Shown piece by piece: positions 17,213 to 26,006 of a stretch of DNA of 64,000 nucleotides; position 1 is the first letter of the stretch; each line of letters begins with the position of its first letter. The DNA lies in assembly GCA_965224575.1 (NCBI GenBank), contig CBDCZQ010000006.1, forward strand, positions 1,426,001-1,490,000, written 5' to 3'. This DNA is from QPIN01 sp965224575 (GTDB lineage Bacteria; Pseudomonadota; Gammaproteobacteria; Methylococcales; Methylomonadaceae). The translations under genes and the position numbers were made by a program. The notes under the pieces were generated by a model. It did not search any database. It was not told where the DNA came from and saw nothing but the letters and a program-made list of their open reading frames with translations.

Positions 17213-18521
17213 GTTTGTCTTTCTTAATGGGTGTTGGTTTTTTTTCCACAGTTGATGCTTTTTCTTTATAAGGTGTTCTTTTAGTTGTAGAAGTTCTAGG
17301 TTTTTTTGTTTGGGAGTAGTTTTTACGAGGAGGTCTTTTTGCTGGAGGGTTAATCTCTGTTGCTAATAGATCCTCGGTGATTGTATTGACGGCTATTTTT
17401 TCGCCTATATATTCCTCTATATCAGGCATAGAGTAAGCATATTCTTCACAGATAAAACTAAATGCGATGCCGGTGGTTCCAAAACGTGCAGTTCTACCGA
17501 TTCGATGGACATAATCCTCAGCATCTTGAGGCAAATCATAATTAATAACATGTGATACTGCAGGAATGTGTAGTCCTCGAGCTGCAACATCGGTTGCTAT
17601 CATTAAATTAACTTTGTTTTCCTGAAAATTATTTAATAACCGTTGTCTTTTTTCCTGAGGGACATCGCCACTTAAAACAGCAACTTTGTAGTTATTGGTG
17701 ACAAGAAAACCTTCAAGCTGTTCTGCACATCGCTTGGTATTAACAAATACAATAGATCTTTCAGGCTTATGTTTATTTAAGAGGCCTAATAATAAAGGGA
17801 TTTTTTGATTGTTGGCAGGACAAAAAGCACTTTGCGTGATTGCTTTTGAAGTGACTTCCTCCTGTTCAATTTTGACTAGAACAGGGTTGTTCATATGCTC
17901 ATAAGCCAATTCTGTTACTTTATAAGATAAAGTGGCCGAAAATAGCAAGTTTAAGCGTTTGTCTACTGCTGGCATTTTGCGTAATAAAAAACGAATGTCT
18001 TTAATAAAACCAAGATCGAACATCCTATCAGCTTCGTCCATGACAGAGACTTGTATATTATTCAGAGTAAATACATTTTTTTTGTAAAAATCAATGATTC
18101 GTCCTGGTGTGCCGATAATTATATCTATATTGGTTTTAAGTAAATCTTGCTGTTTCTTATAATCAGTTCCCCCGTATATCAAGGCATATTTAAAATTAAG
18201 GTATTTACCTAATAATAATGCATCTTTGTGTATTTGAATGGCAAGTTCCCGTGTAGGTGCAAGGATTAAAGCTCTCGGGTTTTTCACTTTTTCACTTTCA
18301 TCATTAATTAAACGTTGAAAGGTGGCCAATAAAAATGCTGCCGTTTTACCTGTGCCTGTCTGGGCTTGCCCTGCAATATCTTTATTTCTTAGAGACAGGG
18401 GTAAAGTTTTATCTTGAATAGGCGTACAGTCAATAAACCCAGCCTGATTTAGACTTTTGATAATAGAGTCAGATAATTCTAGATTACTGAAGCGTGTTTT
18501 TGTAAGATGCGTTTTATTCAT
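17175..18521 (-). CDS. rhlB: DEAD-box ATP-dependent RNA helicase RhlB
   Basis: Homology to RhlB begins at MNKTHLTKTRFSNLELSD, so the ATG at 18521 is chosen over the open frame start 60 bases upstream; this gives 448 residues. Motifs are the Q-motif (GFIDCTPIQ), AQTGTGKT, PTRELA, MDEADRMFD, SAT, and HRIGRTARFG. A basic Lys/Pro/Thr-rich tail (last 60 or so residues) resembles RNA-binding tails of RhlB. RhlB unwinds RNA in the degradosome. It is divergent from trxA, and rho follows trxA, the conserved rhlB/trxA/rho neighbourhood. Confidence 0.95.
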   Translation of the reverse strand: MNKTHLTKTRFSNLELSDSIIKSLNQAGFIDCTPIQDKTLPLSLRNKDIAGQAQTGTGKTAAFLLATFQRLINDESEKVKNPRALILAPTRELAIQIHKDALLLGKYLNFKYALIYGGTDYKKQQDLLKTNIDIIIGTPGRIIDFYKKNVFTLNNIQVSVMDEADRMFDLGFIKDIRFLLRKMPAVDKRLNLLFSATLSYKVTELAYEHMNNPVLVKIEQEEVTSKAITQSAFCPANNQKIPLLLGLLNKHKPERSIVFVNTKRCAEQLEGFLVTNNYKVAVLSGDVPQEKRQRLLNNFQENKVNLMIATDVAARGLHIPAVSHVINYDLPQDAEDYVHRIGRTARFGTTGIAFSFICEEYAYSMPDIEEYIGEKIAVNTITEDLLATEINPPAKRPPRKNYSQTKKPRTSTTKRTPYKEKASTVEKKPTPIKKDKPTEQASIPENPQ

Positions 18522-18617
18522 TGCTATAGGATAACTTAAAAATCTAATTGTTTGAAATTGATTGACACATAAAGCGATCAAATTTATAGTAAGCCTTTAT
18601 AAATTTTGGAGAATAGC

Positions 18618-18944
18618 GTGAGTGACTCGGTCCTTCATGTAACGGATGCTGATTTTAGTGAAACTGTTATTAAATCTGACAGACCTGTTTTAGTAGATTA
18701 TTGGGCAGAATGGTGTGGCCCATGTAAAATGATCGCACCAGTTTTAGATGAAATTTCTTCTGAATATGCGGATAAATTGACAATTGCAAAGATCAATATC
18801 GATGATAATCCAGAGACACCTCAACACTATGGCGTTCGTGGAATTCCAACATTAATGATTTTTAAAGATGGCGAAGTGGAAGCAACAAAAGTAGGTGCTT
18901 TAAGTAAGTCTCAATTGACTGATTTTATTAATAGTAATATCTAA
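18618..18944 (+). CDS. trxA: Thioredoxin 1
   Basis: A 108-residue thioredoxin with the active site WCGPC (Cys33 and Cys36), the buried-Asp region VLVDYWAEW, and the cis-Pro loop RGIPTLMIFKDG. It is the general cytoplasmic disulfide reductase. The GTG at 18618 is preferred as the start because a GGAG ribosome binding site lies about eight bases upstream and length then equals that of typical TrxA; a TTG at 18606 would place the RBS inside the gene. It sits between divergent rhlB and downstream rho. Confidence 0.95.
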   Translation: MSDSVLHVTDADFSETVIKSDRPVLVDYWAEWCGPCKMIAPVLDEISSEYADKLTIAKINIDDNPETPQHYGVRGIPTLMIFKDGEVEATKVGALSKSQLTDFINSNI

Positions 18945-19002
18945 AAAATTAAGATAATTAAAGTATTATTTCTTTAACTACTTTGATTTCATTCTTTTTT
19001 AT

Positions 19003-19040
19003 TAACTAGGTTTGTAAAAATGTTTGCACAAACCTAGTTA
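19003..19040 (+). promoter_or_regulatory. 13-bp perfect hairpin in the trxA-rho gap (rho leader)
   Basis: TAACTAGGTTTGT pairs with ACAAACCTAGTTA around a 12-base loop. No U-tract follows the stem, so it is not a standard intrinsic terminator. It lies in the 213-bp leader ahead of rho, a region known in E. coli for autogenous control by attenuation; a role in control or partial termination of trxA transcripts is inference. Confidence 0.45.
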
Positions 19041-19157
19041 TTGCTCTACAATTCTAATTGTCCAACTCAGGACATATCGTATATTGATCCCTTAATATTA
19101 TACCTAAATCATTTAGCAACGGATACATCCGTTTATCATTTCCTTTATACCTCATTT

Positions 19158-20414
19158 ATGAATCTGTCCGAATTAAAACTAAAACAAATTAGTGAAATTG
19201 TCTCTATTGCCGAATCGTTAGGCATTGAAAACATCTCAAGAGCTCGAAAACAAGAAGTTATTTACGCCATATTAAAAAAGCAAGCCAAAGGTGGAGAAGA
19301 TATTTTTGGTGATGGTGTTTTGGAAATATTACAAGATGGCTTTGGTTTTCTTCGAACACCGGGAAGCTCATATTTAGCTGGTCCTGATGATATTTATGTT
19401 TCACCGAGTCAAATTCGACGATTTAGTCTACGAACGGGCGATACTATAAGCGGTAAAATTAGACCGCCGAAGGATAATGAACGTTATTTTGCAATGCTTA
19501 AAGTTGAAAAAATCAATTTTGAGCCGCCAGAAAATGCAAAAAATAAAATTCTCTTTTCTAACCTGACACCACTCTTCGCAAATAAACGATTTATTCTTGA
19601 ACAAGGTAATGGAACTAGTGAGGATCTTACGGGGCGAGTTATTGATCTAGTTGCTCCTATAGGCAAAGGTCAGCGTGGATTAATCGTTTCTCCGCCTAAA
19701 GCGGGTAAAACCATGATTCTGCAAAGCCTTGCTCATGCTATAGCAGAAAATAACCCCGAGTGTTATCTAATTGTATTACTCATTGACGAACGCCCCGAAG
19801 AAGTAACAGAAATGGAACGGTGTGTACGTGGTGAAGTGGTTTCAAGTACCTTTGATGAGCCAGCTACAAGACATGTTCAAGTCGCAGATATGGTCATTGA
19901 AAAAGCGCGTCGTTTAGTTGAACATAAACACGACGTAGTTATCTTGTTAGACTCATTGACTCGTTTGGCAAGGGCGTACAACTTAGTTACTCCATCTTCT
20001 GGAAAAATATTATCTGGTGGTGTTGATGCTAATGCCTTAGAAAAACCTAAACGTTTTTTTGGTGCGGCGCGAAATGTTGAAGAGGGAGGGAGTTTGACCA
20101 TTATTGCAACAGCCCTTGTAGATACTGGCTCTAGGATGGATGAAGTTATTTACGAAGAATTTAAAGGCACGGGCAATATGGAATTACACCTTGAACGTAA
20201 AATTGCCGAAAGACGTGTTTATCCGGCGATTAATATTAATCGATCAGGTACTCGCCGCGAAGATTATTTAGTGGACCCAGAGGTGTTACAAAAGACCTGG
20301 ATTTTACGGAAGATTTTACAGCCTATGGATGAAATGGCGGCTTCTGAATTTGTATTGGGTAAACTTAAAGACTTTAAAACCAATGCTGAGTTTTTTGAAT
20401 CTATGAGACGATGA
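19158..20414 (+). CDS. rho: Transcription termination factor Rho
   Basis: The frame is open from 19041, but the Rho N-terminus MNLSELKLKQISEIVSIAE starts at ATG 19158, giving 418 residues, essentially the E. coli length. The N-terminal RNA-binding domain contains GFGFLR and the DDIYVSPSQIRRF primary site. The ATPase core carries P-loop PPKAGKT, the Walker B region HDVVILLDSLTRLARAYN, the Q-loop LSGGVDANAL, and R-loop GKGQRGL upstream. It is the hexameric RNA translocase that ends transcription. Probably regulated through the long leader. Confidence 0.97.
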   Translation: MNLSELKLKQISEIVSIAESLGIENISRARKQEVIYAILKKQAKGGEDIFGDGVLEILQDGFGFLRTPGSSYLAGPDDIYVSPSQIRRFSLRTGDTISGKIRPPKDNERYFAMLKVEKINFEPPENAKNKILFSNLTPLFANKRFILEQGNGTSEDLTGRVIDLVAPIGKGQRGLIVSPPKAGKTMILQSLAHAIAENNPECYLIVLLIDERPEEVTEMERCVRGEVVSSTFDEPATRHVQVADMVIEKARRLVEHKHDVVILLDSLTRLARAYNLVTPSSGKILSGGVDANALEKPKRFFGAARNVEEGGSLTIIATALVDTGSRMDEVIYEEFKGTGNMELHLERKIAERRVYPAININRSGTRREDYLVDPEVLQKTWILRKILQPMDEMAASEFVLGKLKDFKTNAEFFESMRR

Positions 20415-20416
20415 AG

Positions 20417-20556
20417 TATATACTCTTCACGGCTAAGAACCTCCATTTTTAGCGCGCAGTTTATCGCGATGAGCGTTGTTGTAAAGAATTGCTTTACGCC
20501 TAGCCCATCATCATAATCTACACACTAAAAACAGGGGTTCTTTCCCTAGAGGGTAT
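20417..20556. repeat. Imperfect palindromic element after rho
   Basis: Outer arms pair imperfectly: TATAC...AAGAACCTCCATTTTTAG on the left with CTAAAAACAGGGGTTCTTT...GTATA on the right, over a 140-bp unit with a small inner hairpin (GTAAAG...CTTTAC). No protein is encoded. It resembles the other MITE-like elements of the window in size and build but not in sequence, and lies between convergent rho and yggX, where it could also act in termination. Confidence 0.5.
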
Positions 20557-20596
20557 AGAAAAAAATTAAAGGCAAAATAATTTACTTTTAACTTTT

Positions 20597-20875
20597 TTAA
20601 TATTGGTCTTTTGGTGGCACATAGCCCTCAGGCACTTCGAAACCACCAGAAAAAAGAAACTTCTCTCTTTCGTCCTCTAAAATCTTTTTGGCTTTTGGGT
20701 CAAAACTTGCTAGCCGTTGTTCGTTAATAATCATTGTTTGCATGTCTATCCATTCCTGCCATGCTTCTTTAGAGATATTTTCAAAGATAAATTGTCCTTT
20801 AGGGCCGGGGAAAGGAGGACTATCCAGTCCTTCTGCTTCTGTACTTAATTTTATACATTTAACCATTCTTGCCAT
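20597..20875 (-). CDS. yggX: YggX family Fe(2+)-trafficking / oxidative protection protein
   Basis: A 92-residue soluble protein with the family signature: Cys near the N-terminus (MVKCIKL), EAEGLDSPPFPGPKGQFI, NISKEAWQEWIDMQTMIINE and FLFSGG. YggX protects iron-sulfur enzymes and limits oxidative damage. GAGGA precedes the ATG at 20875; a second Met three codons on is possible. It lies 11 bases downstream of mutY, the same mutY-yggX pairing as in E. coli and Pseudomonas, so it is expected to be co-transcribed. Confidence 0.95.
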   Translation of the reverse strand: MARMVKCIKLSTEAEGLDSPPFPGPKGQFIFENISKEAWQEWIDMQTMIINEQRLASFDPKAKKILEDEREKFLFSGGFEVPEGYVPPKDQY

Positions 20876-20886
20876 GATCTTCCTCG

Positions 20887-21927
20887 TTAATATTGATTTT
20901 GTAATAATCTCTTAATTGGGGCTGGTAAACCCAAAGATTTGAATTGAGTCAATTTATACCAGACTGATTGATTGGTTTCCATCACAATATTTATAGGGTT
21001 GTCAGTTTTAACCATGACCCCTGTGTAGTCAAGATGATAATGTGAGAAAGTATGTCTTTGCTCGTCTAGTTGCTTTATTAATTTAATAGGGATGTTTTTT
21101 TCCAAAAACCAGGACTGAATATTTGCTAATGATTCATATTCTGGAAAGCTCCACAACCCTCCCCAAATGCCCGTTTCTGGTCTTTGTTCTAATAAAATTC
21201 TTCCTTGCTGATCCTGTAACATTAAGAAGATGGTTTTTTTTACAGGCAATGACTTTTTTGGTTTTGGAGTGGGTAATTCAGAAATTTTTCCCTCTATTTT
21301 TGCAAGGCAAGCTGAGTTTATAGGGCATTGAGTGCATTTTGGTTTGCTACGAATACAGATTGTCGCTCCTAAATCCATCATCGCTTGAGTGTAATCCGCA
21401 ACGCGTAATAATGGTGTGTAATCAGAGCTTAGCTGCCAAAGTTTATTACTGACCTTAGTGCCTCCAGTCCAGCCAGAAATAACATGAAATCGAGCTAGTA
21501 CACGCCGAACATTCCCATCTAAAATGGGCTGGCTTTTGTTAAAGGCGATGCTTGAGATAGCACCTGCTGTTGAACGACCAATACCGGGTAACTGCATTAA
21601 TAAGTTTAAGTCGTTTGGAAATTCACCGCCAGTTACACTAATACTTTTTGCTGTTTTGTGTAAATTTCTAGCGCGGGCATAATAACCTAAGCCTGACCAG
21701 AGGTGTAATACTGAATCTAGTGGAGCATTTGCTAACTGATAGACATCAGGAAATTTTTGAATAAAGTGATTAAAATAAGGGATAACAGTTGTTACCTGTG
21801 TTTGTTGTAACATTACTTCAGATAACCAAACCCTATAAGGCGAAATGTTCAGTTGCCATGGCAAATCTTTTCTACCAAATAAATCAAACCAGGCAAGGAT
21901 TTTTTGTTGAAATATTTCCGGGGGCAT
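20887..21927 (-). CDS. mutY: A/G-specific adenine DNA glycosylase MutY
   Basis: 346 residues. The HhH-GPD domain has LPWQ, the helix-hairpin-helix LPGIGRSTAGAI, and the catalytic Asp in ILDGNVRRVLARF; the [4Fe-4S] ligands are C-X6-C-X2-C-X5-C in CIRSKPKCTQCPINSAC. A C-terminal Nudix-like 8-oxoG recognition domain (from about residue 225, ILLEQRPETGIWGGLWSFPE) completes the protein. MutY removes adenine mispaired with 8-oxoguanine. It is flanked by asmA upstream and yggX downstream. Confidence 0.97.
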   Translation of the reverse strand: MPPEIFQQKILAWFDLFGRKDLPWQLNISPYRVWLSEVMLQQTQVTTVIPYFNHFIQKFPDVYQLANAPLDSVLHLWSGLGYYARARNLHKTAKSISVTGGEFPNDLNLLMQLPGIGRSTAGAISSIAFNKSQPILDGNVRRVLARFHVISGWTGGTKVSNKLWQLSSDYTPLLRVADYTQAMMDLGATICIRSKPKCTQCPINSACLAKIEGKISELPTPKPKKSLPVKKTIFLMLQDQQGRILLEQRPETGIWGGLWSFPEYESLANIQSWFLEKNIPIKLIKQLDEQRHTFSHYHLDYTGVMVKTDNPINIVMETNQSVWYKLTQFKSLGLPAPIKRLLQNQY

Positions 21928-21961
21928 TTAAAGAAATTTAGGTGGATCTCTAACGAGATAA

Positions 21962-24268
21962 TTAAAATAAACTTTTTAAGGCATCGCCGATGCCAGGGCC
22001 AAGTTCTTTATCCAATTTTTTGAGCACTTTATCATCTACAACCTTGTTGATTTTATCTTTGTATTTAGCTTTAACCATCGTTTCAAGGTCTAGTTTATAT
22101 GATGGGTCATCAAAGGTTCCTATAATTTTAATAGCAAGAGGAATGCCTTTAAATTTATCTTTTTCTTTAGGTTTTAGCAATCTTGCATCAATAGTATAAT
22201 CTAAAGCGTTACTCGCCAAATTTGCTGTGCCATTACCTATTACTCGTACTTTAGAAGATTCAGCAAGTAAATCATCATTTTTAAGTAATCCATTTTTTAT
22301 TGTTGCTGTCCCTTTAATGATGGAAAACACGGTTTGATCATTTTTATTTTTTTCAGGAAGAGGCTTTCCCTTGAGTAATTGTCTACCACTATCAATTATT
22401 TTTTGTAGGTTAAAACCTTTGATAATACTGTTTTTAACACTAAAACTTAAATTCCCTGCTAATGATGATTTGATTGCTGGCGTGCTATTTCCATGTCCTT
22501 GAGTTTTAACAGCGGCATTAATAACACCGCTCATTTTTTGCTCGATTTCCAAAGCTTGTAATAAAGGCTCAATTTGAACATTAGAGAGTTTTTCATTTAA
22601 AGATAAAAGTGGTGTTTTATTTTGAACATTGATTGACGAGTTGCCAGAATAGGAACCTTGATAGAGTTGTTTTATGGTCTGTTTGGTTTTAACTAGACCT
22701 TTATTAGCGTTTAGTTTTAAATTAACCCCCTTCATGCTTAACTGGTTAATTTTTAAAGTACCAATGGATAGCTGACCATTGGCATTAAGTTTTCTTAATG
22801 TTTCAACAGGAAATAATTGTGCGCTTGCTACAGCAACACTAGCAGGTGAAGCTTTTTTGCTATTAGGTTGTTCCGCAGCTTCTGGTGGTAAATATCGATC
22901 TGCATCAATAGAATCAATATTTATATTAAAGGTGGATGCAGGTTTAGAAAAGTTTTTTACACTAGCAGAGCCAGTAATTTTGCTGCTATCCAGACTTAAA
23001 ATTAAATTTTGAATGGCCGCTGAGTCCTTGGTTGCTTGTAAGTTAAATGCAACTGATAGTTGGTTGAGAGCCGTACTATCTTTCATTTCAGGTAAGGATA
23101 TTGTCAATTTATTTAAGAATTGTGCAAGATTGAATGATACGATTTTAATAGGCCCTTTGAAAGTTGGATTATCAATAATTTGATTGCCGCTAATATCTCC
23201 TGATAGGTTTAAATCTCCCGCATTTAATTTTAGTCCAGATAATGAGAGTGTTTGCTGGGTTAGATTGAGCGCAATATCTGCTAAAATAGTAGCGCTTAAT
23301 TTATTGTCCATTAACCGATCTGCGGTAATATTAAAGCCAGTTGTAGTAATTGATTGGTCGGTCAGATTGATTGCAGCATCTGTTAATAGCGTTACCCTAA
23401 GTTTTTCTTCAGTTAAGTCATCTAAATCAAGTTTTAACCCAGAAATAGAAGCAGTTTGTTGGGCTAAATCAACTGTAATATTGGACTGTAAATTTGCAGT
23501 TAACGTTTTGCCAGGAACTGCCTGGCCAGTTGTTAAGCTTTTAAGGTTAAGATCAGAAAAACTAATAATGTTTAATTGTTCATTAATTGTAAGGTCAGTT
23601 GTAAGGTCTATAGATTCGGTTAAATTAGGTTCCTTATTGATGATTTGTAATGAAAGTTCAACATCAATAGGCTGATTAAAAATTAGCTCGCCCGTAGTAA
23701 GGTTAAAATCACTAATCTCAGTATGCTTGTCTTCTTGTTGGTCATCCCAGACGATATGAGCCTGTTCTATAGATATACCACCTAAGGCTAAAGCGGCTAA
23801 AGGGTTGGCATTCTTGTTTTTTTTATTTTCATCCGTTGGTTGAACTTGTTTTTCCTCTTTTTTTGACTGAACTAAATCATCCCAGTTAGTTAATCCTTGC
23901 TTATTTTTTGCCAGATATAAATCTAATCCTATCAGTTCAATTCGGCTAACTTCAAGTTTCTTTGATAATAAAGGTAGCAACTTAACTTTTACATGGCTTG
24001 ATTTAATTTGTGCAAAATTAGTTCCTGTAAATTCAGCTGCATTACTCAGTGTTAATTCCCCAGTAGATACACCAAGCCAAGGGAAAACTGATAATTCAAG
24101 ATCACCTTTTATTGTCAGGTCTCTACCTGTGTTTTCTTTTACTGCGGATTGAATTTCAGGTTTGAAATCATTCGGGTTTATAAAAAAGGGTAAGGCTATG
24201 ACAGCAATAATAACTAACAAAATAACTGCTGCTAAAACTGATAGAATGATTTTAAGTAAGCGACCCAT
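21962..24268 (-). CDS. asmA: AsmA family envelope protein
   Basis: A 768-residue protein from the ATG at 24268, which has a GGGA ribosome binding site at normal spacing; a Met four codons upstream is the alternative. It has one N-terminal membrane anchor (about 3-26, LLKIILSVLAAVILLVIIAVIALPFF), then the AsmA signature INPNDFKPEIQSAVKENTGRDLTIKGDLELSVFPWLGV region, repetitive beta-strand-rich periplasmic domain, and the conserved C-terminal part (KGFNLQKIID...YTIDARLL). AsmA-like proteins are bridge-like lipid transfer or outer-membrane assembly factors. It is the first gene of asmA-mutY-yggX. Confidence 0.92.
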   Translation of the reverse strand: MGRLLKIILSVLAAVILLVIIAVIALPFFINPNDFKPEIQSAVKENTGRDLTIKGDLELSVFPWLGVSTGELTLSNAAEFTGTNFAQIKSSHVKVKLLPLLSKKLEVSRIELIGLDLYLAKNKQGLTNWDDLVQSKKEEKQVQPTDENKKNKNANPLAALALGGISIEQAHIVWDDQQEDKHTEISDFNLTTGELIFNQPIDVELSLQIINKEPNLTESIDLTTDLTINEQLNIISFSDLNLKSLTTGQAVPGKTLTANLQSNITVDLAQQTASISGLKLDLDDLTEEKLRVTLLTDAAINLTDQSITTTGFNITADRLMDNKLSATILADIALNLTQQTLSLSGLKLNAGDLNLSGDISGNQIIDNPTFKGPIKIVSFNLAQFLNKLTISLPEMKDSTALNQLSVAFNLQATKDSAAIQNLILSLDSSKITGSASVKNFSKPASTFNINIDSIDADRYLPPEAAEQPNSKKASPASVAVASAQLFPVETLRKLNANGQLSIGTLKINQLSMKGVNLKLNANKGLVKTKQTIKQLYQGSYSGNSSINVQNKTPLLSLNEKLSNVQIEPLLQALEIEQKMSGVINAAVKTQGHGNSTPAIKSSLAGNLSFSVKNSIIKGFNLQKIIDSGRQLLKGKPLPEKNKNDQTVFSIIKGTATIKNGLLKNDDLLAESSKVRVIGNGTANLASNALDYTIDARLLKPKEKDKFKGIPLAIKIIGTFDDPSYKLDLETMVKAKYKDKINKVVDDKVLKKLDKELGPGIGDALKSLF

Positions 24269-24394
24269 TTTTAATCCCATTGTTTTGAAAAAGATGCTAT
24301 GTTAAAAAAGAACAATAATTTAACATTAGCTACTGGTTAGATTTTAGCTGGATTAGCTGCTAAATCAATGTATTAATTAAAAAAAGGGGGAGAA

Positions 24395-24631
24395 ATGATA
24401 ATTTTATTACCAGCAATTATCATTGTAATTTTTTTTTATCATTCAGGCAAAAATAACAAAGATAATGGTGTAAAGTGGTCTATTGTAGGATTAATTGGTT
24501 ATATCCTAGGGTTTATCCTTGCCATGATGATGATTGGTGAAACCTTTATTGCTATTTTTATTGCTTGTGTTGTTGCTTATTTTTCGCATGTTCAGTTATC
24601 AAGAATGTCAAAAAAAGCGATTAAGCATTAA
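24395..24631 (+). CDS. Small membrane protein of unknown function (78 aa)
   Basis: Preceded by GGGGGAG about three to eight bases ahead of the ATG, a strong ribosome binding site. Two hydrophobic segments are visible (about 1-17 and 30-62), with a charged N-K-rich loop between them and a basic C-terminus (RMSKKAIKH). No family is recognised. It stands alone, divergent from asmA, and ends just ahead of a bidirectional terminator shared with the peroxiredoxin gene. Confidence 0.65.
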   Translation: MIILLPAIIIVIFFYHSGKNNKDNGVKWSIVGLIGYILGFILAMMMIGETFIAIFIACVVAYFSHVQLSRMSKKAIKH

Positions 24632-24649
24632 CAATCTGTTTTTGATATA

Positions 24650-24677
24650 AAAAGCGGACTATAAATAGCCCGCTTTT
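24650..24677 (-). terminator. Intrinsic terminator of the peroxiredoxin gene, probably bidirectional
   Basis: AAAAGCGGACT and AGCCCGCTTTT form an 11-bp GC-centred stem with one mismatch around an ATAAAT loop. On the minus strand the stem is followed by TTTTT, giving a regular intrinsic terminator for the peroxiredoxin gene; the plus strand has its own later T-run and may end the small membrane gene. Confidence 0.8.
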
Positions 24678-24700
24678 AGGTCATATTTTTTTAAAAGAGC

Positions 24701-25306
24701 TTATAATTTATCAGCATTTTTGTCTAAATAAGAAGCAACACCTGCGGGGCTAGCATCCATTCCGGCATCACCTTTGTTCCAGCCAGCAGGGCAAACTTCA
24801 CCATGTTCTTCATGGAATTGTAGAGCATCAACCATGCGAATCATTTCATCAATATTACGACCTAAAGGAAGATCGTTAACTACTTGATGGCGAACCAGTC
24901 CGTTTTGGTCAATTAAGAAACTGCCGCGATAAGCAACAGCTGGAGTTTCTGCTTCAACATCATAGTCTTTACATATTTGATGGTTAAGATCAGCAGCCAT
25001 AGTATAACGAACAGGACCAATTCCACCTTCGTTGATTGCAGTATTACGCCATGCATTGTGTGTAAAATGAGAATCAATAGAGACTGAAATCACCTCAACA
25101 CCGCGACTTTTGAATTCATCCATACGATGATCCAATGCAATAAGTTCACTTGGGCAAACAAATGTAAAGTCTAATGGATAGAAAAATATAACCGCATATT
25201 TTCCTCTGGTTGTTTCAGAAAAGCTAAAAGAATCAATAATTTCTCCGTCACCTAATACAGCAGGTACTGTAAAATCAGGGGCTGGTTTTCCTACTAATAC
25301 GCTCAT
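24701..25306 (-). CDS. Typical 2-Cys peroxiredoxin (AhpC/Prx1 type)
   Basis: A 201-residue thiol peroxidase with peroxidatic Cys51 in FYPLDFTFVCPSEL and resolving Cys172 in GEVCPAGW; the spacing identifies the Prx1/AhpC class. It reduces H2O2 and organic peroxides, recycled by thioredoxin or AhpF. No ahpF is nearby, so thioredoxin (trxA in this window) is a plausible reductant by inference. A GGAG ribosome binding site precedes the ATG. Upstream lies a perfect 12-bp palindrome that could be an operator. Confidence 0.95.
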   Translation of the reverse strand: MSVLVGKPAPDFTVPAVLGDGEIIDSFSFSETTRGKYAVIFFYPLDFTFVCPSELIALDHRMDEFKSRGVEVISVSIDSHFTHNAWRNTAINEGGIGPVRYTMAADLNHQICKDYDVEAETPAVAYRGSFLIDQNGLVRHQVVNDLPLGRNIDEMIRMVDALQFHEEHGEVCPAGWNKGDAGMDASPAGVASYLDKNADKL

Positions 25307-25395
25307 AATTAATTCTCCAAAAAAGTATAAAAAATATGTATTAATTCAAATAACTAAAACATAACTTATTCCTATTCTACACTAAATTAGTAAGG

Positions 25396-25407
25396 ATTTG
25401 CGCAAAT
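25396..25407. promoter_or_regulatory. Perfect palindrome upstream of the peroxiredoxin gene
   Basis: ATTTGCGCAAAT is a perfect 12-bp palindrome about 90 bases ahead of the peroxiredoxin start codon. It might be an operator for a dimeric regulator. No known consensus (such as OxyR) is clearly matched, so the role is speculative. Confidence 0.3.
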
Positions 25408-25717
25408 ATAGTGGCGTAAAAATGCTATGCTATAATGAATACATAAGGAAAAAAATTTTATTTATTTCTACTTGCAACTAATTGATTTAAGTTCTTGTCG
25501 TATTTGAAAGTACTCTTCAGAATAGATAGGTTTTATATTTATTATCTGTTTTTGTATAAATGAAAGAGTTATTTCTATACGAGGGTAGAGTGTTTTGATA
25601 GCAAGTTGAAGCGAGAAGTTAAGCTACTGATTAAAAAGGCGAATTAGGCGTTCTGTTAGAGCGTGGTTTATGCTGAACGCATTAAAATCGTAATTAATTT
25701 ACACAAAAATTAATAGT

Positions 25718-25901
25718 AAGGAAGGTTGTGAAGACAAAGTGAAGTAATAAAAAATATTGTAGGTTGGGCTAACAGCTCTATCGTTAACCCAATACTACTT
25801 TCGCTAAAGATGTTGGGTTAACGATAGAGCTGTTAGCCCAACCTACTCATTCTTTACTTCACTTTTAATCATATTCATTAAGAGGTTGTAACTTTCCTTA
25901 T
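25718..25901. repeat. Nested palindromic repeat with a perfect 33-bp inverted repeat
   Basis: The core is two perfect 33-bp arms at 25759-25791 and 25814-25846 (GTAGGTTGGGCTAACAGCTC at the outer end), separated by 22 bases. A further perfect 12-bp pair, AAAGTGAAGTAA / TTACTTCACTTT, lies outside it (25736-25747 and 25854-25865), and imperfect AAGGAAGGTT arms lie further out. The unit sits in a 700-bp gap (25307-26006) with no credible gene; apart from the peroxiredoxin promoter area nothing else was recognised there. Confidence 0.75.
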
Positions 25902-26006
25902 AGCTTATCTGTTATGTCTTGTGAAAAAACTAGCAAAGGCTGGCAGGTAGTTATAGATTGACTTTAGTTAAGGGAAAGCTAATAAAGATTTTAAAGTACG
26001 TTAGAA

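Noticed and set aside
23184..23675. 163-codon plus-strand frame
   Set aside because: It is antisense to asmA and has no homology-like features; it arises from the repetitive composition of that gene.
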